Shown: positions 41,501-50,096, counted from the stretch's first letter. The stretch: DNA of 64,000 nucleotides from Anaerolineae bacterium (GCA_019637635.1 JAHBVI010000003.1:1-64000); one strand, 5' to 3'. The notes: generated from the letters alone by a model not told the origin. Numbers and translations are program-made.

Positions 41501-43589
41501 CGGCTCGCCCGACTTCTTACTGGCCCTCTCCGGTCTGGCGCGGCAGCGCCATGATGAACTGGTGAGCAGCCTGGCCGATGGCCTCTTTTTACTGGCCGAC
41601 CGCCCCCAGGCCGGGCTGCCGCTTATCTTGGGGGCGCTGGACAAGGCGACCCCCCTGGAACCCCGCTGGCAGGCGTTGGATCGCTGGCAGGCGTTGTTCC
41701 AATCCGGCGCCGAACTGCTGGCCGCCCCCTCACTGACGGAATTAAGCCTGGAATGGCCACAGTTGCAGAAGTTGTTGGCGTCGCTGGATAGTTGGGGTTA
41801 TTGGTCGCCTTCATTACACGCCCTGTTACCGGCGCTGACCACCATCCGCGACAGTGAACGGGTGGAGCGCCCCGATGACCGGCTGGTTTATTTGCATGAG
41901 GCCGCGCAGCAGCTCACGGCCGTGCGCCAGGATTTACGCGACTATGATACCGCCCTGGAAAAGCCACTGGCGCTGGCCCTGGCCGAACGGTGGGCCGGGC
42001 TGGTCACGGCCACCAGGGAAGAGCTGGAAGGGCGCGCGGAACTGGTAATCCGGCTGAAAACGCGGCGCATTGTGCCCCATACCGCCAGCCAATTGACATT
42101 TGAGATGAGCAATCACGGCCGTGCCCCCGCCGAAAACATCATGGCCGTTCTCAAGGATGACCCGGCTTACGCCTACACCGGCCTGCCCGAAACCATCCCC
42201 TTCCTGCCGCCAGGCCAGACGCGCACGGTCGCCTTTGACATTCGGCCGCAGGTGCTTGACCGCTTCCGGGTGGAACTGACGGTGACGTTTGACGACCGTC
42301 ACCAAAATGACCGGCAGATGGCCTTTGGCGACCGCGTGTCCATTTTGACGCCAGCGCACGACTTCACCCCCATTCCCAACCCCTACCGGCCCGGAACGCC
42401 CTTACGCCAGAACAGCGCCATGTTTTACGGCCGTGAATGGCTCTTTGACTTTATTGCCGAAAATGCCGGCGGCTGGTCACAGCGCAACGTCCTCATCCTC
42501 ATCGGCCAGCGGCGCACCGGCAAAACCAGCGCCCTGCTCAATTTACAGCGATACCTGCCGCCCCACCTCATCCCGGTCTACATTGACTGCCAGTCGCTTG
42601 GTGTTGTGCCCGGCATGGCCGCCCTCTTCCACGACCTGGCCTGGCTGATTGCCGACACACTGGCCGCGCGGGACATCGAACTGGCCGTACCGGAACTAAG
42701 CACATGGGAAATTGACCCGGTTGGGCTGTTGCAACGCCATTTCCTGCCCGCTGCCCACGCCTTGCTGCCGCCTGAATCCAATCTATTGTTGGTGTTTGAT
42801 GAATTTGAAGCCTTTGAACATCTGGTGGATGATGGCATTTTGCCGCCCACCTTTTTCAACTTCCTGCGCCACCTGATGCAGCACAGCGAGGGGCTGAGTT
42901 TCGTCTTTGTGGGCACCCGCCGCCTGGAAGAGATGAGCGCCGATTACTGGTCGGTGCTGTTCAATATCGCCCTCTACCAGCGCATCACCTACCTGCGCGA
43001 GGAGAGCGCCACCCGGCTGATTACGGAGCCGGTAGCCCCCCACCTGGTCTATGATGACCTGGCGCTGGACAAAATTTTGCGCGTTACCGCCGGGCACCCT
43101 TACTTTTTGCAGCTCGTTTGTTACACGCTGGTGCAGCAGGCCAACAACCAGCGCAAGGGGTATGTGACCATTTCCGACGTGAACACGGCGCTGGACGAGA
43201 TGTTGATGTTAGGCGAAGTGCATTTTGCCTATTTGTGGCAGCGGTCATCTTACACAGAACGGGCGATTCTAACGGCCGTCGCCCACATGCCCGAACGCCC
43301 CCATCCCTTCCATCCCCAGGAGTTTGTGCAATTTCTGGAACCGTATGGCATTCACCTGCAACCGGCGGAAGTCACGGCCGCGCTCAACACCCTGGTCGCC
43401 CGCGAAATCATGCGCGAAGTGCGCGACGGGGCCACCGTGCAGTATGAACTGCGCCTGGGGCTGGTTGGCCTCTGGGTGGCCCGCCAAAAGAGCCTGAGCA
43501 AACTATACGCGCAGGAGGCGCCGCCACCCGCCCCGGCCAACGGCGCGCCGCAGAACGGACAGCAGCGGGTGAAGGCGGTGAAGGGGTAA
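38565..43589 (+). CDS. Giant membrane sensor: FG-GAP/PQQ-like propeller, one helix, STAND-like ATPase
   Basis: This is a 1674-residue protein. A signal-like helix is at residues 8-25. About 750 residues of beta-propeller repeats follow, with Ca-binding-type DxDxDG loops such as DMNGDGVMELLLA, DMDGDGRDEILIL, DVNGDGRAEILLG and DFDKDGRDELLLG. An Ig-like domain (about 815-915) leads to one membrane helix (about 924-946). The inside part has a helical region, a CARDB-like beta domain (about 1160-1250) and a P-loop ATPase (GQRRTGKTS near 1314, Walker B LLLVFDEFE near 1410). A winged-helix-like end follows (RAILTAVAHMPE). It looks like a one-chain outside-to-inside signalling switch. No partner gene is adjacent. 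A 12-C run lies at 41208. Confidence 0.85.
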   Translation: MKRQRRWVKWVIGGLALLLAVLTTRPYPSPLHAQSSPTDSAYWRYSAARRLTHVIPADMNGDGVMELLLAAENGRVYLLNAHNALLEWSYTAAAPVLTLHPLNTDGADRPLRETALVTADNQLILLNEDGQASWRKPLAFTASDAPLPTARQLVPYDMDGDGRDEILILFDNGLLHLYDQQGDLLRRLDDHISHTGDVGPQMQVGDVNGDGRAEILLGLFNPGKRFSELFLFDADGRALWEDAPAVSGHITAVALVPFGENGALHIAVGTDWGQLHLYDANRQRPWWPRTLNKPITALTVAHFPEGPALLVGTEAGMVVAYAADGRRFWTRRLTTDAGRPVLSLTAVPYTPDIRSPILAANLGPHAITGGEQQVKLLDPNGLEVTTFTAGEGSTPLSFLLDINGDRRSELVLTRFATVELQGLGLGAAEIAREWDYLLDADPGAVLVVDFDKDGRDELLLGAQNGKLHYLVNGNVLEWLHAPGGAITQLAYLERTSPAAPSPAIVVGRNNSDLNTADPADVQSWVELRHTNGERIWEVELDAPLTDLLVENVNRSGDPEILVSTARGEIILINAAGAITWRANLEQTEDDNHPIQQLLVLDTPDGEPVVLAATAHHLYALTIGSRLQALPIATFAHAPVQSIFKLNQPGVELANRILVLADQSYGLNWRGILLPPWPQSLNGRALAIIPTNDLAQEAFARSRAESFLVSTDSNELLHLTVQDNKPAITWALNGLGQLTTLYWGDLDGNRLAEFAVGDANGRVRLFTNISPKPQFLDELNLTSGVFAITALRRGQENRADLLVVTENGEVQLFNTKENRPPLLTNPTTEVSPGQYGFSVAVMDAENDAVQLRLDLLDPETGEWTAQRESVLNNGNGPATWNVPPPPASAEGVRYRIYYNDDSHSGFIYPPAGPQPIVALLPPPNSTALPFLVALFVGLVGLVALRQVQSPAMRTRRLYWRLKQWPAETLVRLESRYIGTGGSPDFLLALSGLARQRHDELVSSLADGLFLLADRPQAGLPLILGALDKATPLEPRWQALDRWQALFQSGAELLAAPSLTELSLEWPQLQKLLASLDSWGYWSPSLHALLPALTTIRDSERVERPDDRLVYLHEAAQQLTAVRQDLRDYDTALEKPLALALAERWAGLVTATREELEGRAELVIRLKTRRIVPHTASQLTFEMSNHGRAPAENIMAVLKDDPAYAYTGLPETIPFLPPGQTRTVAFDIRPQVLDRFRVELTVTFDDRHQNDRQMAFGDRVSILTPAHDFTPIPNPYRPGTPLRQNSAMFYGREWLFDFIAENAGGWSQRNVLILIGQRRTGKTSALLNLQRYLPPHLIPVYIDCQSLGVVPGMAALFHDLAWLIADTLAARDIELAVPELSTWEIDPVGLLQRHFLPAAHALLPPESNLLLVFDEFEAFEHLVDDGILPPTFFNFLRHLMQHSEGLSFVFVGTRRLEEMSADYWSVLFNIALYQRITYLREESATRLITEPVAPHLVYDDLALDKILRVTAGHPYFLQLVCYTLVQQANNQRKGYVTISDVNTALDEMLMLGEVHFAYLWQRSSYTERAILTAVAHMPERPHPFHPQEFVQFLEPYGIHLQPAEVTAALNTLVAREIMREVRDGATVQYELRLGLVGLWVARQKSLSKLYAQEAPPPAPANGAPQNGQQRVKAVKG
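41208..41219. other. Run of twelve C inside the sensor-ATPase gene
   Basis: Twelve consecutive C encode four prolines just before the membrane helix. A gain or loss of one base would cut the ATPase part off. A second run of eight C lies at 41322-41329. Confidence 0.9.
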
Positions 43590-43631
43590 GCAAGTTGCAC
43601 ATGATAGCGAATATTGCTATCATAAACCTCG

Positions 43632-43886
43632 ATGAATAAACAGCACCAGAAAACATTGGAGGCTATTTTTGCAAAACCTGTGCCTACCACTCTGGAGTGG
43701 AACAGGATCGAGTCACTTTTTGTTGCTCTGGGCGCTACAGTCATTGAAGGTCGAGGTTCGCGGGTACGGTTTGAGCTAAAAGGGGTCATTGCCACATTCC
43801 ACCGTCCCCACCCTCAGAAAGAGGCCAAACCATACCAGATACGTGACGCTCGTTCTTTTTTAGAACAGGCAGGAATCAAACCATGA
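43632..43886 (+). CDS. hicA: HicA-type mRNA interferase toxin
   Basis: This 84-residue protein of the HicA/YcfA family has the dsRBD-like small fold, with the region ESLFVALGATVIEGRGSRVR and the catalytic His in ATFHRPHPQK, ending YQIRDARSFLEQAGI. HicA cleaves mRNA when free and is held by HicB. It overlaps hicB by four bases (ATGA). The usual HicA N-terminus is shorter; here about 15 extra residues precede the core. The gene has no ACGGCCGT octamer. Confidence 0.9.
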   Translation: MNKQHQKTLEAIFAKPVPTTLEWNRIESLFVALGATVIEGRGSRVRFELKGVIATFHRPHPQKEAKPYQIRDARSFLEQAGIKP

Positions 43887-44215
43887 ATACCATGATCTAT
43901 AAAGGATATGCCGCGCGAATTGAGTATAGTGATGAGGATGGCTGTTTTATTGGGCATGTTGCCGCCATTCACGATGTCATTGGCTTTCATGCTGAATCGG
44001 TGAAAGAGCTGCGGCAAGCCTTTGAAGAAGCAGTTGATGATTACCTGGAAGCGTGTGAAAAAATCGGCCGGTCGCCGCAGAAACCCTACTCAGGCAAACT
44101 GATGCTCCGTATTCCGCCGGAGACCCATGCGGCCGTAGCTGCGGCCGCAGAAGTAAGCGGCAAAAGCATCAACCAATGGGCTATCGAAACCTTCGAGCAG
44201 GCAGTACAACAATAA
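43883..44215 (+). CDS. hicB: HicB-type antitoxin
   Basis: This 110-residue antitoxin has an N-terminal partially degraded RNase-H-like HicB fold (YKGYAARIEYSDEDGCFIGH, then HDVIGFHAESVKELRQAFEE) and a C-terminal ribbon-helix-helix DNA-binding segment (LMLRIPPETHAAVAAAAEVS, then GKSINQWAIETFEQA). It should neutralise HicA and repress its own operon. Translation is coupled to hicA. A variant GCGGCCGT occurs but no exact ACGGCCGT. Confidence 0.92.
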   Translation: MNTMIYKGYAARIEYSDEDGCFIGHVAAIHDVIGFHAESVKELRQAFEEAVDDYLEACEKIGRSPQKPYSGKLMLRIPPETHAAVAAAAEVSGKSINQWAIETFEQAVQQ

Positions 44216-44368
44216 AAGTCAGAGGGGAAGGGAGTGCGACGTGACGGGCGTGACGTTTGGGGCGGTGGCTGGCATTCTTGTTTAGCACGGCCGTACTCGA
44301 TGCCCTGTTTGACCTGGTCGCTTCGCAGCTTTGGCTGACTTTCCTATGACTGGTTCTCAGCTTTGTGA

Positions 44369-45475
44369 TTATCTGGTGGCGAGAACGGGCAACAAAAAAC
44401 TGAAGGTGCTGCCCTGCCCTGGCCCGGCGCTCACGGCCGTGATCCTCCCCCCATGCGCCTCCACCACCGCTTTGGCAATGGCCAGCCCCAGGCCGGCGCC
44501 GCTCTGGTCGCGGCCCCGGTCGGCTTTGTAGAAGCGGTCAAACACATAGGGCAACTGTTCGGCGCTCAGGCCACGGCCGTTGTCCTGCACCCGCACCGCC
44601 AGCCAATCACCCTGTTTTTGCACCGTCGCCACCACCCGCCCGCCATCCGGCGTATGGCGCAGGGCATTATCCAGCAGATTGAGCATCACCTGGCGCAGCC
44701 GTGCCGGGTCGCCCTGGATGGTCGGGATCGCCCCCAATAGCTCCACGTGCAGGTCAATGTCACGGCCGTGCGCCAATGGCTGGTACGTCGTCGCCGCTTC
44801 CTTAACCACATCCGCCAGTTCCATCGCCTGCCGCTGTAAGGGAAGCTGGTGCGCCTCCGCCTGCGCCAGATCATGTAAATCCTGCACCAACCGCGTCAAA
44901 TGGTGGGTCTGGGCAGACAGTCGGGCAATCTCCTCTTTAGACAACGGATACACATCATCCAATATCGCCTGCAAATTGCCCTGCAAAATATGAATCGGGT
45001 GGCGCAGTTCGTGGGCTACATCTGCCAGCAAATTTTTGCGCAGCGTTTCCGCCTGGCTCAGTTGGGCGGCCATCTCGTTAAAAGCGGTGGCCATGGCCAC
45101 CATTTCCTGGCTGCCGTGAATGGGTACTTGCTGGTTCAACTCCCCCGCTTTAATGGCGTTGGCGGCCTGTTCGAGTTGTTGCAACGGCCGTGTCAACGTC
45201 CGCCCCACCCACGCCCCCACCAGCAGCGCCGCCGCCGCGCTGACTACCACATACGCCGTCAGGCTGGCAATCAAATCTGCCAGCAGAAACTGCATGATGC
45301 GCTCGGCCGTTTCTGGCGGCAACGATTCCAACACCTCTGGGAAGAGACGCTCCGTTTCGCTCAACTCTGGCCCCAAAAACGAAAAAATCAGACCCCGAAA
45401 CAAAAAAGGGGCCAGGGACACAAACAAAATCACCCCCAAAATGATCAGGCTAAAACGGACCCAAAGACGATTCAT
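44369..45475 (-). CDS. Sensor histidine kinase of the efflux unit
   Basis: This 368-residue kinase has a membrane helix at about residues 6-28, an extracytoplasmic segment rich in Glu and Leu, and a second helix near residues 65-90. A HAMP domain (TRPLQQLEQAANAIKAGELN) follows. The phospho-acceptor segment is LLADVAHELRHPIHILQGN, and the ATPase domain has LLNLLDNALRHT, VQDNGRGLS and GAGLGLAIAKAV. It ends a minus-strand set with a response regulator and MacAB-like genes, so it probably senses the exported or stressing compound. The ORF reaches 45496 but that part is hairpin sequence, so I use the ATG at 45475. Confidence 0.92.
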   Translation of the reverse strand: MNRLWVRFSLIILGVILFVSLAPFLFRGLIFSFLGPELSETERLFPEVLESLPPETAERIMQFLLADLIASLTAYVVVSAAAALLVGAWVGRTLTRPLQQLEQAANAIKAGELNQQVPIHGSQEMVAMATAFNEMAAQLSQAETLRKNLLADVAHELRHPIHILQGNLQAILDDVYPLSKEEIARLSAQTHHLTRLVQDLHDLAQAEAHQLPLQRQAMELADVVKEAATTYQPLAHGRDIDLHVELLGAIPTIQGDPARLRQVMLNLLDNALRHTPDGGRVVATVQKQGDWLAVRVQDNGRGLSAEQLPYVFDRFYKADRGRDQSGAGLGLAIAKAVVEAHGGRITAVSAGPGQGSTFSFLLPVLATR

Positions 45476-45483
45476 ACTGAAAA

Positions 45484-45543
45484 ACCACAGAGGCACAGAG
45501 GAATTTGACCAAAGTAAACTCGGTGCCTCCGTGTCTCTGTGGT
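45484..45543. repeat. Tandem-unit hairpin, CACAGAGG units
   Basis: ACCACAGAGGCACAGAGG (45484-45501) pairs with CCTCCGTGTCTCTGTGGT (45526-45543) at 16 of 18 positions. It lies between kinase and regulator genes on the same strand. Confidence 0.88.
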
Positions 45544-45559
45544 GACTTCTTCTATGGAC

Positions 45560-46252
45560 TCACTCTTCATTGTTGACCAAACGGTATCCTACCCCATGCA
45601 CGGTTTGAATAAAAGTGGGCTGTTTGGGATTGGGTTCAATTTTGTGGCGCAGGTTGCGGATGTGGCTGTCCAATGTGCGATCCAGCCCCTCGTAATCCGC
45701 ACCCAGCCCTTTAGCAATCAGTTCGCTGCGTGTAAAAACATAGCCCGCCTGTTCCAGCAACACCCGCAGCAGATCAAACTCCGTCACCGTCAGGCTGACC
45801 GCTTTGCCATTCACCGTCACCTCCCGCCGGCCAATGTCCATTTGCAGCGCCCCCACCTGGAGGATTTGCGGCCGTAAGAGTTCCGGTTTGCGCAGGCGGG
45901 CACGCACCCGCGCCACCACCTCACGGGGGTTATACGGCTTGGTCACGTAATCATCCGCCCCCATTTCCAGCCCCACAATTTTGTCCGTATCCTCCACCCG
46001 CGCTGTAAGCATGATGATGGGCAGCGCGGCCAAATGAGAATCGGCGCGCACAATCCGCGTAATCTCATACCCATCTCGATCCGGCAGCATCAAGTCCAGC
46101 AGCAGCAAATCCGGCCGTTCGCGGCGGAGATTATGCAGCGCCGTCTCGCCATCATAGGCCACCAGCACCTCATACCCCGCCTGCTCCAGATAAGCCCGCA
46201 GCAGCCGCACCACTTCCCGATCATCATCCACCACCAAAATCCGCTCTTTCAA
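45560..46252 (-). CDS. OmpR-family response regulator of the efflux unit
   Basis: This 230-residue regulator has a receiver domain (ILVVDDDREVVRLLRAYLEQ, phospho-acceptor LLLLDLMLPDRDGY, Lys in YVTKPYNPRE) and a winged helix (DRTLDSHIRNLRHKIEPNP, VHGVGYRLV). The frame is open to 46312, but the extra N-terminus is translated hairpin sequence. I prefer the TTG at 46252 with TTGGAG before it. It pairs with the kinase at 44369 and probably controls the MacAB-like genes upstream on the same strand. Confidence 0.92.
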   Translation of the reverse strand: MKERILVVDDDREVVRLLRAYLEQAGYEVLVAYDGETALHNLRRERPDLLLLDLMLPDRDGYEITRIVRADSHLAALPIIMLTARVEDTDKIVGLEMGADDYVTKPYNPREVVARVRARLRKPELLRPQILQVGALQMDIGRREVTVNGKAVSLTVTEFDLLRVLLEQAGYVFTRSELIAKGLGADYEGLDRTLDSHIRNLRHKIEPNPKQPTFIQTVHGVGYRLVNNEE

Positions 46253-46270
46253 CTGTCGCACTCCAACAAC

Positions 46271-46328
46271 ACGTGAAACGTGAAACGTGATGCGTGAAAA
46301 GTCACGGGGCACGTTTCACGTTTCACGT
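46271..46328. repeat. Tandem-unit hairpin, ACGTGAA units
   Basis: Three ACGTGAA-type units are followed by three TTCACGT-type units (46310-46328). It lies between the MacB-like permease and the response regulator. Confidence 0.88.
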
Positions 46329-46329
46329 T

Positions 46330-47547
46330 TTACTCATACCGCAGCGCCTCAATCGGCCGCAGCCCGGCCGCCCGCCAGGCCGGATAAATACCAAATACCA
46401 GCCCGACCGCCGCCGCAAAACCTGTAGACAACAGTATCGTACCCGCATCCACCACCGTCGTCACGTCCAGCGCCAGACTGGCAATCTGGGCAATGCTCCA
46501 GCCCAGGGCAATCCCCAGCAAACCACCCAATACGCTCAACACCATAGATTCCAACAAAAACTGCGCCAGAATGTCCCGCTTCAGCGCCCCCACCGCCTTG
46601 CGAATACCAATCTCCCGCGTCCGCTCTGTCACGCTCACCAGCATAATGTTCATAATGCCAATGCCGCCCACCAACAGCGAAATCCCGGCAATGGAGCCTA
46701 AAAATGCGGTCAGCGTAGCCGTGATGGTGTTAAACGTTTGCAGCAAATCCGCTTGACTGAAAATCTGGAAGTCGTCATCGGCCGCATAGATAATGCCATG
46801 TTCGCGGCGCAGCGTTTCCGTGATCTGGGCGATGGCCGCATCCGTTTGCGCTTCGCTGGCCGCCTGGGCGATGATCTGGTTGATGGCTCGTTCACCGGTG
46901 CGGGTGCGGTCGGTGTACAGCCGCGCCAGCGCCGTGCTCAAGGGGATATATACATCCCTGTCGCCGCTGCCAAAATTGCTGCCGGACGCAGCCAACACAC
47001 CCACCACCGCATAACTGACGCCGTTGATGCGCACCGACTGGCCGATGGGGAAGGAGTTGGGGAAGAGGGTCGCGGCGGCATCTGATCCCAACACCGCCAC
47101 CCGCGCCCGCGTCTCTTCGTCGGCGGTCGTCAGGCCATCGCCGCTTTCAAACGTATTCCGGTTGTTGACCACAAAGTAGTTGGGCGTGACGCCGGACACG
47201 GCCGTGCGCAGCGATTCACTGCCGGCAATCACCTCCTGTGTGCCGGCGACAATGGCCGATACCTGGCTCACGGCGGGCACATTCAGCGGGTCTGACAACG
47301 CGGCGACGTCGGTGGCGCTGAGCGCCTGGAAACCATCACTGTTGTCAAAATTGGTGCTGATGCTGAGCAGATTGGTGCCAATGGCCTGGATTTCACTCGT
47401 CACCGAAGCCGTGACCCCGTTGCCAATGGAGAGCAGAGCAATCACCGCCGCCACACCGATAATCACCCCCAACATCGTCAACACCGAGCGCAATTTGTTG
47501 GCTCGCAAACTATCTAAAGCTGTGAGAAAACTTTCCCAGATATTCAT
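46330..47547 (-). CDS. MacB-like ABC transporter permease
   Basis: This 405-residue permease has the MacB/FtsX plan: one N-terminal helix (LRSVLTMLGVIIGVAAVIAL), a large extracytoplasmic MacB_PCD domain (about residues 45-270) and three C-terminal helices. FtsX-domain motifs are SVTERTREIGIRKAVGALKR and GGLLGIALGWSIAQI. It lacks a fused ATPase, which is supplied by the gene at 47616. It belongs to the tripartite-efflux-like unit running to 51617. The start at the ATG at 47547 avoids hairpin-encoded residues. Confidence 0.93.
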   Translation of the reverse strand: MNIWESFLTALDSLRANKLRSVLTMLGVIIGVAAVIALLSIGNGVTASVTSEIQAIGTNLLSISTNFDNSDGFQALSATDVAALSDPLNVPAVSQVSAIVAGTQEVIAGSESLRTAVSGVTPNYFVVNNRNTFESGDGLTTADEETRARVAVLGSDAAATLFPNSFPIGQSVRINGVSYAVVGVLAASGSNFGSGDRDVYIPLSTALARLYTDRTRTGERAINQIIAQAASEAQTDAAIAQITETLRREHGIIYAADDDFQIFSQADLLQTFNTITATLTAFLGSIAGISLLVGGIGIMNIMLVSVTERTREIGIRKAVGALKRDILAQFLLESMVLSVLGGLLGIALGWSIAQIASLALDVTTVVDAGTILLSTGFAAAVGLVFGIYPAWRAAGLRPIEALRYE

Positions 47548-47561
47548 AAAACCTCGGCTTG

Positions 47562-47608
47562 GGCCGGTCTCCAGACCGTGCCCGGTGTGGCTCGGTCTGA
47601 GACCGGCC
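47562..47608. repeat. Hairpin between ABC ATPase and permease
   Basis: GGCCGGTCTCCAGACCG (47562-47578) and CGGTCTGAGACCGGCC (47593-47608) pair with a single bulge. Confidence 0.85.
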
Positions 47609-47615
47609 ACAGCGA

Positions 47616-48287
47616 TCAGGCATGATGCTCCTGTATCACCCCGTCCCGAATCCAGATGGTGCGTTGGGCTACGGCCGCCACGTCAGGATCGTGGGTGATG
47701 ACCACAATGGTAATGCCCTGGCTGTTTAGCTGTTTGAAGATGCCCAAAATCTCCTCGCCGGTAGTCGTATCCAATGCGCCGGTCGGTTCATCGGCCAGGA
47801 TGATGCTGGGGTTGGTGGCCAGAGCGCGGGCAATGGCCACCCGCTGCTGCTGCCCGCCAGACAATTCATCGGGTTTGTGATCCATACGGTCCCCCAGCCC
47901 CACTGCCTCCAATGCCATACGGGCGCGCTTCATTCGCTCCGTGCGGTTGAGTCCCCCGTACATCAGTGGCAGAGCCACCTGCTTGAGAGCGGTGGTGCGC
48001 GCCAGCAGGTTGAACTGTTGGAAGACGAAACCAATGCGCTGGTTGCGCACCCGCGCCTGCTGGTTGTCGCTCATCTGGCTCACGTCCACGTCATCCAGAA
48101 TGTACGTGCCGCCGGTAGGGGCATCCAGGCAGCCAATGACGTTCATCAGCGTACTTTTGCCGGAGCCAGATGGTCCCATGATGGCCACAAACTCCCCTTT
48201 TTCCACCTGCAAATCAACGCCGCGCAGGGCGTGAACTTCCTGTGTGCCCATATGGTAGGTTTTGGTGATGTTTTTCATTTGTATCAT
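47616..48287 (-). CDS. MacB/LolD-type ABC ATPase
   Basis: This 223-residue ATPase has Walker A GPSGSGKST, Q-loop GFVFQQFNLLART, signature LSGGQQQRVAIARALA, Walker B IILADEPTGALD and a switch His in VVITHDPDV. It drives the permease at 46330. The start ATG at 48287 has CAGGAG eight bases before it. A 69-bp family A hairpin lies just upstream, in the gap after the adaptor gene at 48377. Confidence 0.95.
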   Translation of the reverse strand: MIQMKNITKTYHMGTQEVHALRGVDLQVEKGEFVAIMGPSGSGKSTLMNVIGCLDAPTGGTYILDDVDVSQMSDNQQARVRNQRIGFVFQQFNLLARTTALKQVALPLMYGGLNRTERMKRARMALEAVGLGDRMDHKPDELSGGQQQRVAIARALATNPSIILADEPTGALDTTTGEEILGIFKQLNSQGITIVVITHDPDVAAVAQRTIWIRDGVIQEHHA

Positions 48288-48300
48288 AATGAACTCCTGC

Positions 48301-48368
48301 GTAGTGCCAGGCACAGGGCAGCAGGCGCTTGTTAATCCAAGACGGTTTGCCCTGTGCCTGGCACTGCC
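48301..48368. repeat. 69-bp hairpin, family A copy 2
   Basis: The arms match copy 1 exactly over GTAGTGCCAGGCACAGGGCA and TGCCCTGTGCCTGGCACTGC, while the 28-base centre differs. It lies between the adaptor and ATPase genes. Confidence 0.92.
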
Positions 48369-48376
48369 CGACGCGC

Positions 48377-50029
48377 CTAGCCGCCAAACGGCCCGCCGCC
48401 CGACCCATTGCCGCCGCCTGGCGCAAATGGATTGGTCGCCGTTGGGTCAGGGATGAGCAGTTGGTCGCCGGCCTGGATGCCATTGGTGATCTCGGTGTAA
48501 CGGCCGTCGCGCAGCCCAATTGTCACCGGTATCATCTCCTGCACGGTCTGTCCCTGCGCATTCGTCTGCACCAGAATGACGCTATAGGTGCCGTTACTGC
48601 GGTCCACCTGGATGGCCCCGTTTGGCACCAGCAGCGCGTTCTCGCGGCGCGCCAGTTCCAACGCCGCGTTGGCCGTCATGCCCACCCGGATGGGCAGATC
48701 ATTCGCCTCCAGGGTGACGTAGACAGGAAACGTCATCAGAGAACTGCCCACCGTACTGGCTGCGGTGGGGGCGATGGCCCGCACACGACCAGGGATGGGC
48801 GTGTCCGGCCAGCTTTCCAGCGTCACCGTCGTCTCCTGTCCCGGCGTAATCTGGCTCAGGTCAACTTCGTTGACGTTCAAAACCACTTCCAGGTCATCAC
48901 TGGCGATCATCTCCACCAGGATGCCGCTGGCAAGTTCACCGGGCTGCACGTGTACGGCCGTGACCACCCCATCAAATGGCGCAGTCAGCGTGGCATTTTC
49001 CAGATTCAGCCGGGCGCGTTCCAGGCTGATGCGGGCATTCTCCACCTGCACTTCCGCCGCCGTCAATTGCGCCGCCGTCGGGCCGCGCTGCAATTTGTCC
49101 AGGTTGGCCTGCGCCTGGGCCAGGCTGGCTTGCGCTGCCGCAATTTGGGCGGCCGAAGCCGGGGCCAGCAGCAGGTCATATTGCGCCTGGGCCAGATTGC
49201 GTTGGGCTACGGCCGTGGCCAGACTGGCCTGCGCCGTGGCCACATCGTTGGGATTGCCTGCACGCAACCGGTTCAGCGTTTCCTGCGCCGCCGCTAATTG
49301 GGCATTCGTCTGCAACACATTCACCCGCGCCGCCAGTTCGGCGTCATCCAGCATACCCGCCGGAGCGTTGCCATCTTGAATTGTCGCCAGAATGGTGGTG
49401 TGCTGCTCGGTAGCCTGCGTCGCCGCTACCTGCGCCTGATCCAGGGCAATTTGCGCCGCCTGGATTTCGGCCGCGCCGGCGCCGTTGCGGGCATTGTTGA
49501 GGCGGGTTGAGGCCGCCGTCACGTCCGCCTGGGCCGCGGCTACGCTGGCGGCGGCGGAAGTAATTTCCGCTTCGGTGGGGCCGGCCAACAGGGAATCTAG
49601 CTGCGCCTGAGCATTGGTTACGGCCGCTGCCGCCGCCATCAGTTGCGCCGCCGCTACCGGCGTCTGCAAGTTGGCCAGATTGGCTTCTTGAATGATGAGC
49701 GCCTGCTCCGCGTTGGCGACGGCGCGTTCCAGTTCGGCCGTTTCCAGCCGCAGCAGGATGTCACCCGTCTGTACCGCGTCGCCGGTCTGCACCCGCAATT
49801 CGGCCACCGTGCCGCTGGTGGGCAGGGTCAGGCGCGCCGACTGCCCGGCGCTGACCTGCCCCGTTGCCGTCGTCCCGGCTGCCAGGTCGCCGACAAAGGC
49901 GGTGACCACTTCGCCCGTCCCCGCCGCCTGCGCCCGTGCCTGGGGCAGCCCATTGCGAACCAGCCAATACCCGGCCAGACCAAGCGCCAAAATCACGCCG
50001 ATGATGATCCATGTTCGTTTCTTGCGCAT
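48377..50029 (-). CDS. MacA/HlyD-type membrane fusion protein
   Basis: This 550-residue adaptor has an N-terminal membrane anchor (RTWIIIGVILALGLAGYWLV) and then half of a lipoyl domain (TGDAVQTGDILLRLETAELE). A long alpha-helical hairpin rich in Ala and Gln (about residues 110-330, with several AAQAxL heptads) is followed by the second half lipoyl and beta-barrel domains (TAPFDGVVTAVHVQPGELAS) and a membrane-proximal domain. A Gly-rich tail ends it. It should link the MacB-like transporter to the outside. Such adaptors also occur in bacteria without an outer membrane. The next gene upstream encodes a second adaptor of the same plan. Confidence 0.92.
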   Translation of the reverse strand: MRKKRTWIIIGVILALGLAGYWLVRNGLPQARAQAAGTGEVVTAFVGDLAAGTTATGQVSAGQSARLTLPTSGTVAELRVQTGDAVQTGDILLRLETAELERAVANAEQALIIQEANLANLQTPVAAAQLMAAAAAVTNAQAQLDSLLAGPTEAEITSAAASVAAAQADVTAASTRLNNARNGAGAAEIQAAQIALDQAQVAATQATEQHTTILATIQDGNAPAGMLDDAELAARVNVLQTNAQLAAAQETLNRLRAGNPNDVATAQASLATAVAQRNLAQAQYDLLLAPASAAQIAAAQASLAQAQANLDKLQRGPTAAQLTAAEVQVENARISLERARLNLENATLTAPFDGVVTAVHVQPGELASGILVEMIASDDLEVVLNVNEVDLSQITPGQETTVTLESWPDTPIPGRVRAIAPTAASTVGSSLMTFPVYVTLEANDLPIRVGMTANAALELARRENALLVPNGAIQVDRSNGTYSVILVQTNAQGQTVQEMIPVTIGLRDGRYTEITNGIQAGDQLLIPDPTATNPFAPGGGNGSGGGPFGG

Positions 50030-50043
50030 GATGATTTTCCTTC

Positions 50044-50085
50044 GTGACGTGTGACGTGTGGCCTTTGTCACACGTCACACGTCAC
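50044..50085. repeat. Tandem-unit hairpin, GTGACGT units
   Basis: GTGACGTGTGACGTGTG and its perfect complement CACACGTCACACGTCAC lie around an 8-base loop, between the two adaptor genes. Confidence 0.92.
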
Positions 50086-50096
50086 GCATCACTTCT

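Noticed and set aside
44331..44531. Short plus-strand frame after hicB
   Set aside because: It mostly overlaps the kinase gene on the other strand and has no ribosome site or homology. The 150 bases between hicB and the kinase end show nothing firm.
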